A stretch of 64,000 bases of DNA from Clavaria fumosa (Eukaryota; Basidiomycota; Agaricomycetes; Agaricales; Clavariaceae). Made by a program: the position numbers and the translations under genes. Below are positions 12,129 to 23,200 of the stretch, in pieces. How positions within the stretch are numbered: position 1 is the first letter of the stretch; each line of letters begins with the position of its first letter. Location of the stretch: contig OX637795.1 in assembly GCA_951802425.1 (NCBI GenBank), positions 2,770,501 through 2,834,500 of the forward strand, written 5' to 3'. The notes under the pieces are model-generated. The model saw only the letters and a program-made list of their open reading frames with translations. It was not told the origin of the DNA and searched no databases.

Positions 12129-12469
12129 TGCATCAGTATTGAGCATCCCCGCCAGAGCCAATCTCTGTAACACCGTTTCAACTTTTCGTGTCCAGTGAAG
12201 ACATAGAATGTGAATTGGCCTTTACACTTAGACTTGGATTATTTTATCGATTGTTTTATTTCTCATTTCAGCACTCGGTCACCGACTGAACATAGCCCAA
12301 TCACTTGACACCCATCTCTGAGATGCTTTTATCTGCTTGATAGACAACCACAACGAAAAGACGGGTCAGATCAACAGCGTTAGATTGAGTTTGTCGGCCT
12401 GTGCGTCCACCAGCAAGTGGTGGTCGGTGGTCAAAATATTCCTGGGGGCCTGCGCGACGTAACAGCCGG
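12129..12469. other. Convergent 3' intergenic region with no gene seen
   Basis: 341 bp between the 3' ends of the TUDOR-domain gene (+) and PSF1 (-). It is AT-rich around 12235-12270. I see no coding frame, RNA gene or repeat; it presumably holds both transcription ends. Confidence 0.4.
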
Positions 12470-13093
12470 CTATACTTCCTCCAGATACCCTTGTGTGATG
12501 AGATGCTCAATATCGGCCCTCTGCACCATGAATCGCTGCCCCTTCTTGAAGTCGATACTCCCCACCTCCGTCTGAACCACCCCGCAATCTCTGGCCACCT
12601 TGACAAGCACATGCAGGTCCTTAGGCGGTTTCTCCACGCTCGCGGTGATGTCGAGCTCGTGAGTGAACTCGCTTCTGTACGCGATGACACTCTCGTTGTA
12701 CGCCTTCAGGAAGTCGACTTCATGTGGGGACATGCGGGAGCGCAGGTCGGCGGCATTGGAGGTAGAGAGGATGTGTGGGAGGGAGCCGCCCGCGGCCCAG
12801 TACAAGTCACGCAGACGGTCTAGACGATGGGCGTGGTATGCGAGGAGGCAGCGTTTGTTGCGCGCGATGGCAGTTTGGTAGATGAGCGCCTGTGGTGCCG
12901 GGGGAGGTGCGAAGGTAGGATCTGCGTCGGCTTGGGCTGTAGATTGGAGGAGAGGGACGACGAGTTTCTCGAGGTCGCGTTGCTCGCGGATGACGGCTCT
13001 GACGAGGGAGTCATTGTACTTGAGCAGGGTGTCTGTCGCTGTTGACCTGCGAGACTCGAGTACGAGCGCCGTGGCCTGGTCGCAGAGACCCAT
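12470..13093 (-). CDS. PSF1: GINS complex subunit Psf1
   Basis: A single-exon gene of 207 codons, close to the usual Psf1 length of about 200 residues. Psf1 is part of the GINS tetramer, which joins Cdc45 and MCM2-7 in the CMG replicative helicase in the nucleus. The N-terminal A domain is helical (CDQATALVLESRR, DTLLKYNDSLVRAVIRE, NKRCLLAYHAHRLDRLRDLYW). A conserved SPHEVDFLKAYN segment follows. The small beta-rich B domain closes the protein with GSIDFKKGQRFMVQRADIEH and LITQGYLEEV, a very typical Psf1 ending. I chose the ATG at 13093 (MGLCDQ) because it aligns with the family start. The frame stays open upstream to about 13117 but offers only a TTG there. The gene faces ULA1 head to head with 75 bp between the start codons. 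Confidence 0.9.
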   Translation of the reverse strand: MGLCDQATALVLESRRSTATDTLLKYNDSLVRAVIREQRDLEKLVVPLLQSTAQADADPTFAPPPAPQALIYQTAIARNKRCLLAYHAHRLDRLRDLYWAAGGSLPHILSTSNAADLRSRMSPHEVDFLKAYNESVIAYRSEFTHELDITASVEKPPKDLHVLVKVARDCGVVQTEVGSIDFKKGQRFMVQRADIEHLITQGYLEEV

Positions 13094-13168
13094 TGCTGAG
13101 TTGGAGAAGTGAGACAATCAAGGCAGATCCCAGCCACAGTTGGCGGCGAGAGCACTACTGTGACTACG
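13094..13168. promoter_or_regulatory. 75-bp bidirectional promoter between PSF1 and ULA1
   Basis: The start codons of PSF1 (13093, minus) and ULA1 (13169, plus) leave only 75 bp for both 5' UTRs and core promoters. No TATA box is visible. Either the two genes share a nucleosome-free region, or transcripts start within each other's coding sequence. Confidence 0.6.
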
Positions 13169-15298
13169 ATGTCGGAATCGCAGAGCATAGAGTCGGCGAC
13201 GACACTTCTCTCCGCGCAACCAGATAGTAAGACCCGACGCTACGACCGCCAACTGCGCCTCTGGGCTGCCTCTGGGCAGTCCGCGCTTGAGTCCGCCCGC
13301 GCGCTCGTCCTCGGTGCGACCGCGACGTCCACCGCGATCCTCAAGAACCTCGTCCTCCCAGGAATCGGCCACTTCACGCTTGCCGACGGCGTCGCGGTGA
13401 GCGGCGCGGACGCAGGCGCTAACTTCTTCCTCGCGGGTGGTCGCGCGAGCATCGGCAAGGATCGTGCGGAGGAGGCCGTCCGCTGTCTGTGCGAGCTCAA
13501 TGAAGAAGTGGATGGATGCGTAGTCGAGGGAGGCCGCACGGTCAGTGAGGTGCTGCAGGACCCGACATGGGTGAGGTCTTTCACGATCGTCATAGCTCAC
13601 AACCTTGAGGACGACCTGCTCTCGCGTTTGGCGGCGATGTTGTGGGATGGGGACGACAACGACAACGAGGACACGTCTATTGCCGACCCGCCGCCGCCGC
13701 CTCTCGTCGTTGTGCGCAGCGCTGGGTTCTTGGCAGAATTCTACGTCCAATTCCACCACCACACGAGTTGAGCGCCGTCCGTTCCTACTTGCTCTATTCG
13801 TACTGGGTCTAATCGATGACTCTTTGCTTTCTTACGCGCTACGACAGTCATCGAATCGCACCTCGAAGTCGCCCCGACGCTCCGGCTGTCATCGCCCTTC
13901 TCAAAGCTGCTTGAGGCCGCGCTCGCGACGCCATTCGAGAGCATGGACTCGACCAACCACGCGCACGTGCCATACCCACTGATCCTCGTGCGCGCACTCG
14001 AGACGTGGCGACGCGCCCGCCATGACAGCGCGAACAACGACATTGAGGGTGGCATCGATACGGGGACGACGGCAGCCCGCAACCGACGACCGTTGCCCTC
14101 GACGCCGGCCGAAAAGGAGGACCTGAAGCGCCGCGTGCGCGAGATGCGGCGCACTCCAGACGAGGAGAACTTTGACGAGGCGGAGGCGCAGGCGTGGCGC
14201 GTGTGGACGACGGGTGGGGTGGGCGGTGCTGGGAATGCGGTGCCGCGAGAGATTGTGGAACTGTTTGGGCGGGCGGCGGCAATGCTCGAGAGGATGAGGG
14301 TAAAGAAGACGCGGCCGTTGAAGGATGCGGGGTTTTATATGCTCGTAGCTGCATTGCAGAAATTCACACAGCTGGAGGAGTATGAGGGGCTATTGCCTTT
14401 GAGTGGGACGGTGCCGGACATGAAGGCTGATACGCACCGGTGTGTGGCTTTTGCCTGTCTCATGTTAAATTCTGGTTTATAAGTCAAGTTTGTGAAGCTA
14501 CATCGCTTTGCAACGCCTTTACAAGACGCAAGCAGAAGCTGAGAAGACTGTGTTCATTGGTCTACTAAAGGATGTCCTGAGGGAGCATGGTACGACGCCC
14601 TTTATTTGTTACTCGTCACTCTACGTATGCGAATGCTGGGTCGTTTCTCATTCTACAGGGGAAGACTTAGACGCGACGCCGCCGCCATTCGGCATTGACT
14701 CTTCGCTAATCGACATCTTCTTGAAGAACGCACATGCGCTGCGGGCGTTAGATGGACGAAAATGGGGGACGTTGGACGAGGATCCACAAAAATTGAGCAA
14801 GTTCTCACACTAAAACTTGGCTCCGTTTCTTGCCTGTTTGACGGTCCTCTGTCTTCAGCCGCTGCCTTTAAGGCTGCCCAAAAGGAAACAGCGACGCATC
14901 TGGCACTCTCTGCCGCGTCGAGATTGAGAGCCAGGGGCGAGAACGTCCACGAGAAGGCTCTGTGGGAAGAGGCCGGGAAGCTGGTGAGGCCGGCAGGGAT
15001 GAACCTGGAGGACATGGAAGATGTTGCGTGGGCCCTCGGCGAGATGTAAGTTGTGACGACGTACACATTCTTTTCTCTTGTGTGTTGCTCTGTGACTACA
15101 ACTAAATCGTCCCGTCGCATTTACAACAGTGCCCGCTGTCCGTCATCCGAGCTTCCGACCACGGCGGCATTTTTGGGCGGCATGGTCGCACAGGAGACGA
15201 TCAAGGTAATTACTAAGCAGTATGTGCCTGTAAAAGGCTATTGTGTGGTTGATCTCATCCACCCGTGGACGGGGGTCATAGATGAGCAGAGGAATTGA
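13169..15298 (+). CDS. ULA1: Ula1/APPBP1-like regulatory subunit of the NEDD8-activating E1
   Basis: A ThiF/adenylation-fold protein lacking a catalytic cysteine domain, matching Ula1/NAE1 (APPBP1). It pairs with Uba3 to adenylate and transfer NEDD8/Rub1 for cullin neddylation. The start at 13169 gives MSESQSIESATTLL. The family hallmark TRRYDRQLRLWAASGQ follows, then the Rossmann strand ALVLGATATSTAILKNLVLP and IGHFTLADG. Exon 1 ends at about 13768, and after an acceptor CAG near 13848 the frame resumes as IESHLEVAPTLRLSSPF, a typical family segment. Later exons carry FTQLEEYEGLLPLSGTVPDM (about 14355-14430), LQRLYKTQAEAE, FLKNAHALRAL, then SSELPTTAAFLGGMVAQE and IKVITKQYVPV. The stop is at 15296-15298. 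There are at least five introns, and those between 14430 and 14870 are approximate. The total of about 550-600 residues fits the family. Confidence 0.87.
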
Positions 15299-15754
15299 GC
15301 TATTGCAGTAGTATGTATTATTTTGTCCAACCCCAGTGTAGGTCATGGTTCCTGTACTAGAAGATCCAAAAGGGCTTGTGACCCCAGCCCTGATTATTAT
15401 CAATCAAATTGTGTCGCGGTTGATCCAAAATCTGGAGTCCGAAGGTTGTGGTGAGGTTGTGATAAGGTCATGAGGGTCACATGTTTTTAGCAGACACTAG
15501 GGGCTGACTTCAAGGTAGAAAGATGCAGAGTCTGAGAATATTGAAAGCTAAGGAAAAGTACATGTCTCTATCATAGGAATATATATACTGGGTCAGAGTA
15601 GATGATGAGTTCAGCTTGGGGTTTGGTTCCCCTTGTATTCACAGGGACATCTAATATGAGACTAGATGAATGACTATGTATGCCCCTGGGACCATGTCCC
15701 ACGCTCCTGGACATGATCACCATTAACGGTTCCTCCCATCATTCCTTTCTTGGT
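15299..15754. other. Intergenic flank between ULA1 and element 1
   Basis: About 455 bp downstream of ULA1 with no convincing coding frame. It contains a TATATATA run near 15581. The host sequence resumes at 24124 after removal of element 1, so this is the true left flank of the insertion. Confidence 0.4.
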
Positions 15755-15759
15755 CTCAT

Positions 15760-16301
15760 TGTCAGGATCCATTACGTAAGCCGCCGTCACTGAATCCACA
15801 ACGCGCTAGGGACTAGTCATGAGGGCCGAGTATGGGACCACGTGACCCCCCGCGACCATGCTCCGGCGCCTATGAGCTCCCGATAAGCGCCGCCACGTGC
15901 CCACATCCACATTCCTCGACCTTTTCCCATGCTTTGCAATTTGTGATGGAGGCAGATCAGCAAAAATGCCTCTGACGTCCCCCATCAATCAATCTAACCT
16001 AAATGGGCCTAATTGAGGTCTCCCCTTGGGCAGCCAAGACCGCGCCAAGCATTCACTCTGTCGTCCTCCCCACATCCGTACCTCACCGCTACCTTCCCTA
16101 TTCGGCGTCCCCTTCTCCCTATATTGCCCCCCCTATCCCGCGCGACTCAGAGCGCGTAGCCTCGTTTCTCTTACTTATGACTCACCCCCTACACAGCCCC
16201 CTTCCCCCAGTATATATAATGCCTCTGTAATGAGTGTAGGCCCTCACGTTGAAATCGAGCTTCTTTCCCCTTCTCGCTTCTGTGAGGGACCCGGACTGAC
16301 A
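15760..16301 (+). repeat. 5' LTR of element 1 (542 bp)
   Basis: Starts TGTCAGGATCCATTACGTAA and ends CCGGACTGACA. It is 19 bp shorter than its partner because a stretch around CTTTGGAGTCGCC found in the 3' LTR (about 23654-23676) is missing. A TATATATAA box lies near 16210. Confidence 0.92.
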
Positions 16302-16422
16302 CAATTTCAACGTCCACCCCTTGCTACCTCGACCCTGTCAACCCCCGGTCGGCCTAGCCTTCTCTTTACCCCCTGCCCATCGTGTGCAACAGAATGACGA
16401 GAAAATCACCCTGGCGTACCCA

Positions 16423-17133
16423 ATGCGTAATGAAGACATAACGGACAAGTGGCTCACCACAGTCCTGGACTTTGGAGAAGACGAATACTGGGTGAGGTAC
16501 TTTGACACTCACGTACGAACTGAATTCTACCCAGACACACCTACAGAATCCGACATCTCAGAGACGGAAACTGCGGTACTAAGACCACGAGAGCTGCGCC
16601 CCTTCGAGCTGTGGATTATTGAGGAGGAGAGAAGACTCGCGCCTTATTTCAGAAGACTATACGCACAGGAACAGAGCAGACGAGAGCAGAGGTTGAGAGA
16701 GGCCTTAGCAGTTGCACTACCAGACTCCGCGACCTCAGGCACGAGATCGCCCGCACACAGCACCATCGACATTAACCTCGACGACCTCGAGGAGTACGTA
16801 AACAGCGACAATGACGAGTCGACGAACGAACCCGCGTACATTTCCGTGGAGATCCAGACAGAACTTACCCTCCTCGGAGTCGAACAGTTCATCATCCACG
16901 AATACCGACCCCTCGCTTTCATCCCCCATCCTATCAACCCCATCCCCCCCAGCACCACCAGCTCATACCGAACCCCCCGTAGACTTCGCGAGTTTAGACA
17001 AGCGCCTAGCCCGACAAGCACCGTCGCCACCACCACCACCACAGTCACCTGCGACTCCAGAACCAGAACCCCAACCCCAACCCGCGAGTCCATCGCCGCC
17101 AGAACCCTCACCGCCGCCCTCGCCCGCACCTGA
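16423..17133 (+). CDS. Upstream (pre-gag) ORF of element 1, acidic protein of unknown function
   Basis: An open frame of 236 residues from the ATG at 16423 (MRNEDITDKW), between the 5' LTR and gag. The frame itself is open upstream to about 16321. The protein is acidic, has a helical Arg/Glu region (LRPFELWIIEEERRLAPYF) and an acidic patch (DDLEEYVNSDNDES), then a motif ISVEIQTEL and a Pro/Ser/Thr-rich tail. No known domain is recognised. The TGA stop at 17131-17133 is followed by one base and then the gag ATG at 17135, an arrangement suited to termination-reinitiation. Element 2 has an equivalent ORF with a similar SVSTQTDE motif in the same relative frame (-1 to gag). It could instead be an N-terminal extension of gag joined by frameshift. 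Confidence 0.55.
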   Translation: MRNEDITDKWLTTVLDFGEDEYWVRYFDTHVRTEFYPDTPTESDISETETAVLRPRELRPFELWIIEEERRLAPYFRRLYAQEQSRREQRLREALAVALPDSATSGTRSPAHSTIDINLDDLEEYVNSDNDESTNEPAYISVEIQTELTLLGVEQFIIHEYRPLAFIPHPINPIPPSTTSSYRTPRRLREFRQAPSPTSTVATTTTTVTCDSRTRTPTPTRESIAARTLTAALART

Positions 17134-17134
17134 A

Positions 17135-18205
17135 ATGGCAGACGCCATCCCCGCAGCCCCAATGCCGAGGCTGGACCTAGCCATTCCATCTTTTGATGGA
17201 AATAAGAAGAACTTCCGGACCTTCCTCAGGTCCCTCTGACTACAGTTCCTGGGAAACCAGGGGCTCTATGCCAGTGATCTGAACAAGATCCTGTTTGCGC
17301 TGAGTAAGATTACAGGAGAAGGATTCGCAGCAGAATGGGCGAACATGTGAGGTGATGAGATCCTAAATGCTGGAGTAGCCGGGACTTGGGAAGATTTCGT
17401 CTTGGATCTGCGAAGGGCCTTCGATGACCCTAACATTACAGCGACCACCCTAAACGATATCACCAAGTTGAAGCAGGGAGCGCTAGAAGCCGTGGAGTTC
17501 TTTGCTCTATTCGAGACGTTGATGTGCAAGGCAGAGTTGGACCCAGTCGACGACTCGGACATGTTAATCCACTGGCTGGAGACGAACCTCAACTGGAGAC
17601 TAACCATGCGGGTCTACAACATCAACCCTATGCCAGTCACCTACGCCCAGTGGAAGCAACTGGTCGAAACGCTGGACGCCCAACAGAGGAGACTCGACAC
17701 CATTATACACAAGCAAAACGCCAGCCGCCCTGCCCCCACCCAATTCCAGCAGTTGCGACCACTCCCTACACCTCCACGCTACCCGAACCCGAACCCACCG
17801 CGACCCGCGCCTCGCTTCCCCTCCGTTCTGCAGCAGCAGCAACACGCCCCTGTTCCTCAGATCATGCCCCGTCCCGCTGGTGCCGGTGACAGGATGATCG
17901 TGGACCAGACACGGGCTCCTGCGGCCGAGCGTCGATGCTTCCACTGTGGCCAGGTAGGACACATCGCCCGCAACTGCCACCTCCCGGACTCACGACCCTA
18001 TGTCCCGAGGCCACAGGTTCGTGCGATGGTCCCTGGCCCAGTAGAGGTGGAAGAGTACGAGAACGAACTTGCACTGCTTCGCGACAGGCTCGCGATTTAC
18101 GAAAGAGAGAGGCAGATGGCTGGTGCCCCACAGGCCCAGCAACAACAACAACAGCTCTCACTGGCTCCCACCCAGGAGCAGGGTTTTGGAGAAGAGACGC
18201 AGTGA
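17135..18205 (+). pseudogene. gag of element 1, two in-frame TGA codons
   Basis: The capsid-nucleocapsid polyprotein gene of the Ty3 element, 356 codons from the ATG at 17135 (MADAIPAAPM). The capsid-like part includes PSFDGNKKNFRTFLRSL and a retrotransposon-gag helix region. A CCHC zinc knuckle CFHCGQVGHIARNC lies at 17938-17979, and a Gln-rich tail follows. TGA codons at 17237-17239 and 17348-17350 interrupt the frame; both sit where Arg would fit, as expected from CGA to TGA. Near the 3' end an in-phase G-GGT-TTT heptamer (18181-18187) could shift ribosomes into the pol frame. Confidence 0.85.
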
Positions 18206-18421
18206 GTCTGAGCTCGCGTCTCTGTAATAGTACAAGCAATGTTCCCGCCCCCGCCCCTGTATCCGTAGCAAGTATACCCCAATATACGATCTTGCAACAG
18301 AAACATGCCCAGAACGCGAACAGACTCGAGGACAACACCACGGTGAAGGTTGTGGAAGGAAAGCCCAAAAGACAGAAGAGAGAGTTGACTCTACCGGCTC
18401 ACTTTAAAACTCTGACCACGG

Positions 18422-20215
18422 CTGAATGGGGAGGCGTTAATGTTGGGCTTGTGACAGCAAAACCCCTTTGGTGTGCAAGGGTAGAGCGAAGGGTCTGTTC
18501 AGTTTCTAATGCTAGTCGATAGTCCTGGCGAACTTGTCTCTCAATGTGCAAGGAATACTCCTGTAGTAGTCGGAGTGTCTGGTAATAAGTCTGGGGATTG
18601 GCTCGGAGTAGTCGGTCCTTTATCCAAGTCCTTGTATACCTTTGGTAATACTCGAACCGATAGAGGTTCTGCTCAATCGATGGGTGGCTGGTGAAACTCT
18701 CAGGAGGGATGACTTGCGACCTTAAAGGTGGGAAGACGAATCCTTCCAGTGCGAAGTTCTCAGCAGCGATGTTTGCTGTCAGACTTAGTTGAGGTCTCTC
18801 AAGTAAGTGTATAGACGAAAAGATCGAAGCTAGGGTACATGTGGGCTGGTCCCAGGTCTTATATACTCTAGCTATGGGCTGTACATGATGTATGAGTCAT
18901 TGATTAAATATCGGAATCTGATAGATGATCAGGAAAGCTGTGCGCTTGCACTGGAATGATGAGTCTAAGCAGTGTCGATCTTTGTTGGGATCCTTGTGAT
19001 AATGATGTCATCATTGATCGGACAGGGTCCCCGCTTCGATGCATTACATCATGGTCGGCTGCATCTGATCTTGTTGGGGATATGATCGGAGGATCAGATG
19101 ATCTGTGATCGAACTGTTCTGAGTCATGATTACTTGATCGATCGGTGTGATGTAGTGATCGAGTGAAACTGATCTTTGATCAGAGATCTTCTTAGGGGTG
19201 ATCGTGTCTGGTGGATAGGGGTTTGCCCAATCGAGGTCGAGATCAGCCTGTGGTGGTTATATTGGATAAAAGGACGGTCTTCCTCCTTTCGTCGTCTCTT
19301 CAGAGTCTGTCTGCTATGTGTTTCCAAGGCCATCACCTCATCGAGTTCTTCCACAGCTCTTCCCTCTTCGCTCCCCGCACTGGGGTCAAGCTCTCCTGTG
19401 ATACCTTTCATTGGTGGGTTCAACTTGTCCCTGCCGATGTGGACCTCTATTGGGTCCTCGACCAATGCTTTGCCTGTGGGGATCCCTCCCACCTTGTCAA
19501 GGATTGCTCCTTGACTCAAGGTCCCTATCGACGTATCTGTGACCTTCTTGAGGACCCTCATGGTGAGTTAGCCGAGTTGCTTCTCTCTGTCTCCAGTACG
19601 TCTGATTCTTATAGATTGGGACTGGGCTCCTCCCCGTCCTCCCTCGCCAACTGTTTGGGCCACCACCCCTTGGGGTGACCAAGGTACCTGGTACCAAGGT
19701 GGGCAGGACTGGGCTGAGATCGGTTCTGGTCCTGTACACCCGGCTTACCATCCCCAGGTCCAGGTCTCCAACCTTTGGATACCCCGTTGGTGGCGCCTCC
19801 TCCGTCGCCCTCCCTTCCTACCGTTGACCTCCCCCCTGCCTATTCCTCCCTCCCGTCTCCTACTCTGGACGACGGAGGTTCTCTCGGCGCTGTGCGAGAT
19901 CTGCGAGAGGCTGCCCTGGAGGTGGGAATCTGGGATGGTCAGTTTGCCTCCCATCCCTTGAGGGTAGCTCTTGGGTTCGTGAGTGAGTCTGATTTCTCAG
20001 ACTCTTCAGATGAGTCGTGGGAAGAGGAGTCTTGGGGGTCTGAGTATGGCACCTCGGGCTCCTCCCTTGATGAAGAGGGGTCTTGGCTTTCTTTCGTGTA
20101 GATAAGTATTGTACTTATCTTGCGATAAAATATATAGTTGGGGTTTAGCCCCTTGTTCGCCTGATTGGCACGGTGTTTCTTAAGTTAAAGGATTGAAATT
20201 TGCTGGCCTGATAAT
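18422..20215 (+). mobile_element. Foreign 1.8-kb block inserted between gag and protease of element 1
   Basis: The pol reading frame runs through LTLPAHFKTLTT (to 18420), is lost, and resumes in phase at GATGACGCTTTCATG (20219). Joining 18420 to 20219 restores one frame into the protease, so the block between is an insertion. In element 2 the same gag-to-protease distance is about 0.3 kb. A possible 4-bp duplication ACGG flanks it (18418-18421 and 20216-20219). No terminal repeats are visible. Inside is a GATC-rich stretch (18950-19210), then a broken frame with a second CCHC knuckle CFACGDPSHLVKDC (about 19470-19510), then a Pro-rich and acidic frame up to 20101 (MDTPLVAPP to SWLSFV). This suggests a retroelement gag-like or ORF1-like fragment of another family. 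Confidence 0.5.
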
Positions 20216-23200
20216 ACGGATGACGCTTTCATGACAGTTAAGGTCCTGATCGACTCAGGTTGTACCAATTGTTTTATGGACCTAACCTGGTGCAGGGAAC
20301 TTGGACTGGAACCCATCCCGCTACAAAACCCAATCAAAGTGTACAATGTGGACGGCTCGGCAAACAAGAATGGACCAATCCACTACGGTATCGACCTCCT
20401 GCTAACGATAGGGGACCACCAGGAGCGAATACACTTCTTACTCGGAGCTGCCAAATTGCACAAGATCATCTTGGGACATGACTGGCTATCGAAGCACAAC
20501 CCTGAGATCGACTGGCCACTAGGCAAAGTCTCCTTCAAATGCTGCCCCCAGAGTTGCCACTTTGACCCGCTTCTCGCTAGCCCATGGGCCTACCCAAAAA
20601 GCACTGACTGGGACAATGCGCTACAAACGTCCATGGATATTCGCTTCTCCGGCTCTGCAAATATGCCTGACTGGCCGTCGTTATACCCAACGGTCTTCAG
20701 TGAAGCTAAATGGGATGAGTTGCCTAAACCGCGACCCGACTTTGACATTAAAATCGAGTTCCGTGAGGACCCGGGACACCTATCCTCCAAGTTATATTCA
20801 CTGACCAGAGAAGAAACGCTTGAAATGAACCGGTGGATCGACGAACAGTTAGCCTCCGGAAGGATAAGACCCTCTAAGTCGCCTTACACTAGCCTGTTCT
20901 TTTTCAAGCGAGAAAAGGACAAGCTCCGTCCGATCATCGACTATTCACGTCTCAACTCATTTCTGATCAAGGATAAGTTCCCACTGCCACGCATTCGCGA
21001 TTGTGTAGACAAGCTGCGAGGAGCCAAGATCTTCTCCAAGATTGATGTGAAAGGAGGGTTCCCATCTATGAGACTGTGGGAGGGACACCAGGAGAGATGC
21101 GCGTTCTTGACCTCGTGAGGTTTGTTCGAACCTACAGTAATGTGGTTTGGACTCCAGAATGCCCCCGCGACCTTTCAGAGATTCATGAACCACATCCTGA
21201 GAGAGGAGATTGCCGGCGGACACGTCCTCGCGTACATCGATGACGTCATCATCTTCGCGGATGACCTCGCGACCCACCGTTACTGGATGGACCAAGTCCT
21301 GCAGAGATTCCGCGAGAATGGGCTGTGCCTCCGGCTAAGTAAATGTGAGTTCGAGAAGGCTGAGGTGTTCTACCTTGGGCTCAGGCTCTCGCACAATCGC
21401 CTCGAGCATGACCCGGCCAAGGCGGAAGCCATCCGAAACTGGCCCGTGCCCCGAAACGTCAAAGAACTCCAATGCTTCCTGGGAATGGTCAACCACTTGC
21501 GGAGGTTCATCCCCAACCTGTCCACGCGAGCCAAGCCCCTGTTTAAGCTCACCGGCAACGTCCCCTGGTGTTGGCAGAGCGAACAGGTCACGGCTTTCCT
21601 GGATGTGAAAGGAGCGCTCATCTCAGCCCCAGTCCTCGCCCTACCCCAGGACACGGGCAAATGGAAGGTAGAAACGGACGCGAGTAACCTCGCGACAGGT
21701 GGCGTTCTCTCACAGCAGCAGCCTGATGGAACCTGGAGACCGGTCGACTACATCTCTGAGGCCCTCACGGCCGCCGAGAAAAATTATGATGTCTATGATA
21801 AAGAGCTCCTTGCGGTCATCAGAGCCCTAAGAGAGTGGAGAGCGTACCTTGTGGGAGTGGATGAGACCTTCGAGATTTGGATGGACCACGCCAACCTGCA
21901 GTACTTCAGAAAGCCCCAAAAACTGAAGCCACGGCAGATACGCCGGTATGGAGAACTCCAAAGTTTCGACTTTGAGATCAAGTACCAGACTGGCAAAAGC
22001 AATACCAAAGCCAATACCCTCTTGTGAAGGCCAGACTACGGAGACGCTGCCGAGGAAGATGCCCCTGTCCAGATGCTCCCCACTGACATGGATGTATGTA
22101 CCAGCTTTACTTCGGAAATGGAGACACTCCTCCAGAAAAAGAGCGCGGAACACGTCACGAAGCCCACGGAGATTGATGACAGCTGGACACGAGACCGCCT
22201 TGGGCTTTGGTGGAGAAACAACACTGTGTGGATACCCGCAACCGTTCGCGAGATGGTGCTCAACTACGAACACGATCTTCCCATTGCAGGACACCCCAGA
22301 ATAAAGAAAATGAAGGCCGCAATGGTCAAGGCCTACTGGTGGCCCGAGATGGTGAAGGATGTGGAGAAGTACGTGTCCGGGTGTGAAGGTTGCCAAAGAA
22401 CCAAGCCCGATCGAACCAAACGCGCCGTGCCTCTACACCCACACCCAGTCCCAAACGGTCCATGGTGGGCAATCAGCTGGGACATAGTAGGACCGTTACC
22501 GCAATCCCGCGGGTTTGACTCTATCCTTGTGATCGTCGACAAATTCACCAAGCACATGCTCATCGAAGCAATAGGTTTCGACTTGACAAGCCTGGGGGCG
22601 GCAAGGATCCTCCGCGACCGAGTATTCCGGAACCATGGAATCCCCCAGAAGGTCGTCAGTGATCGTGGGCCGCAGTTCGTCTCTCGATTCATGAAGGAGT
22701 TTTACCGGATGATTGGGATAAAGGCTAATCCGAGCACTGCCTTCCATCCCCAAACTGACGGACAAACGGAACGGGTGAATCAGGAGATCGAAACCTACCT
22801 GCAGGAATACGTCGACCATCTCCAGGATGATTGGGCGGAATGGTTGAGCACAGCGGAGTTCGCACTGAATAACCGGGAACATTCCGCGACAGGCTACATG
22901 CCCTTCTTCCTGGACTACGGCCAACACCCCTGGAATGGAGGTATACACCCGCGGACAGAGGTGAACCCAGCTGCTGATGAGTGGATGGCGAAGTTGGAAG
23001 AGTCGCGACGTGCTGCCAAGGAAGCCATGGAGAAAGCCGCACTGGCAATGAAGAAAAGCTATGACAGCGGAAAACGACCCAGCCGTGAGTATGGGAAGGG
23101 AGACCTAGTTTGGCTCGACACGCAAAACTTGAAAATGGACTGCCCAAATAAGAAACTTGACAACAAACGGGCTGGGCCTTTTGCCATCGTCGAGAAAGTA

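Noticed and set aside
13109..13168. A longer ULA1 N-terminus starting upstream at 13109
   Set aside because: No ATG opens the frame there. The ATG at 13169 matches the family start, and the extension would fall inside the divergent promoter.
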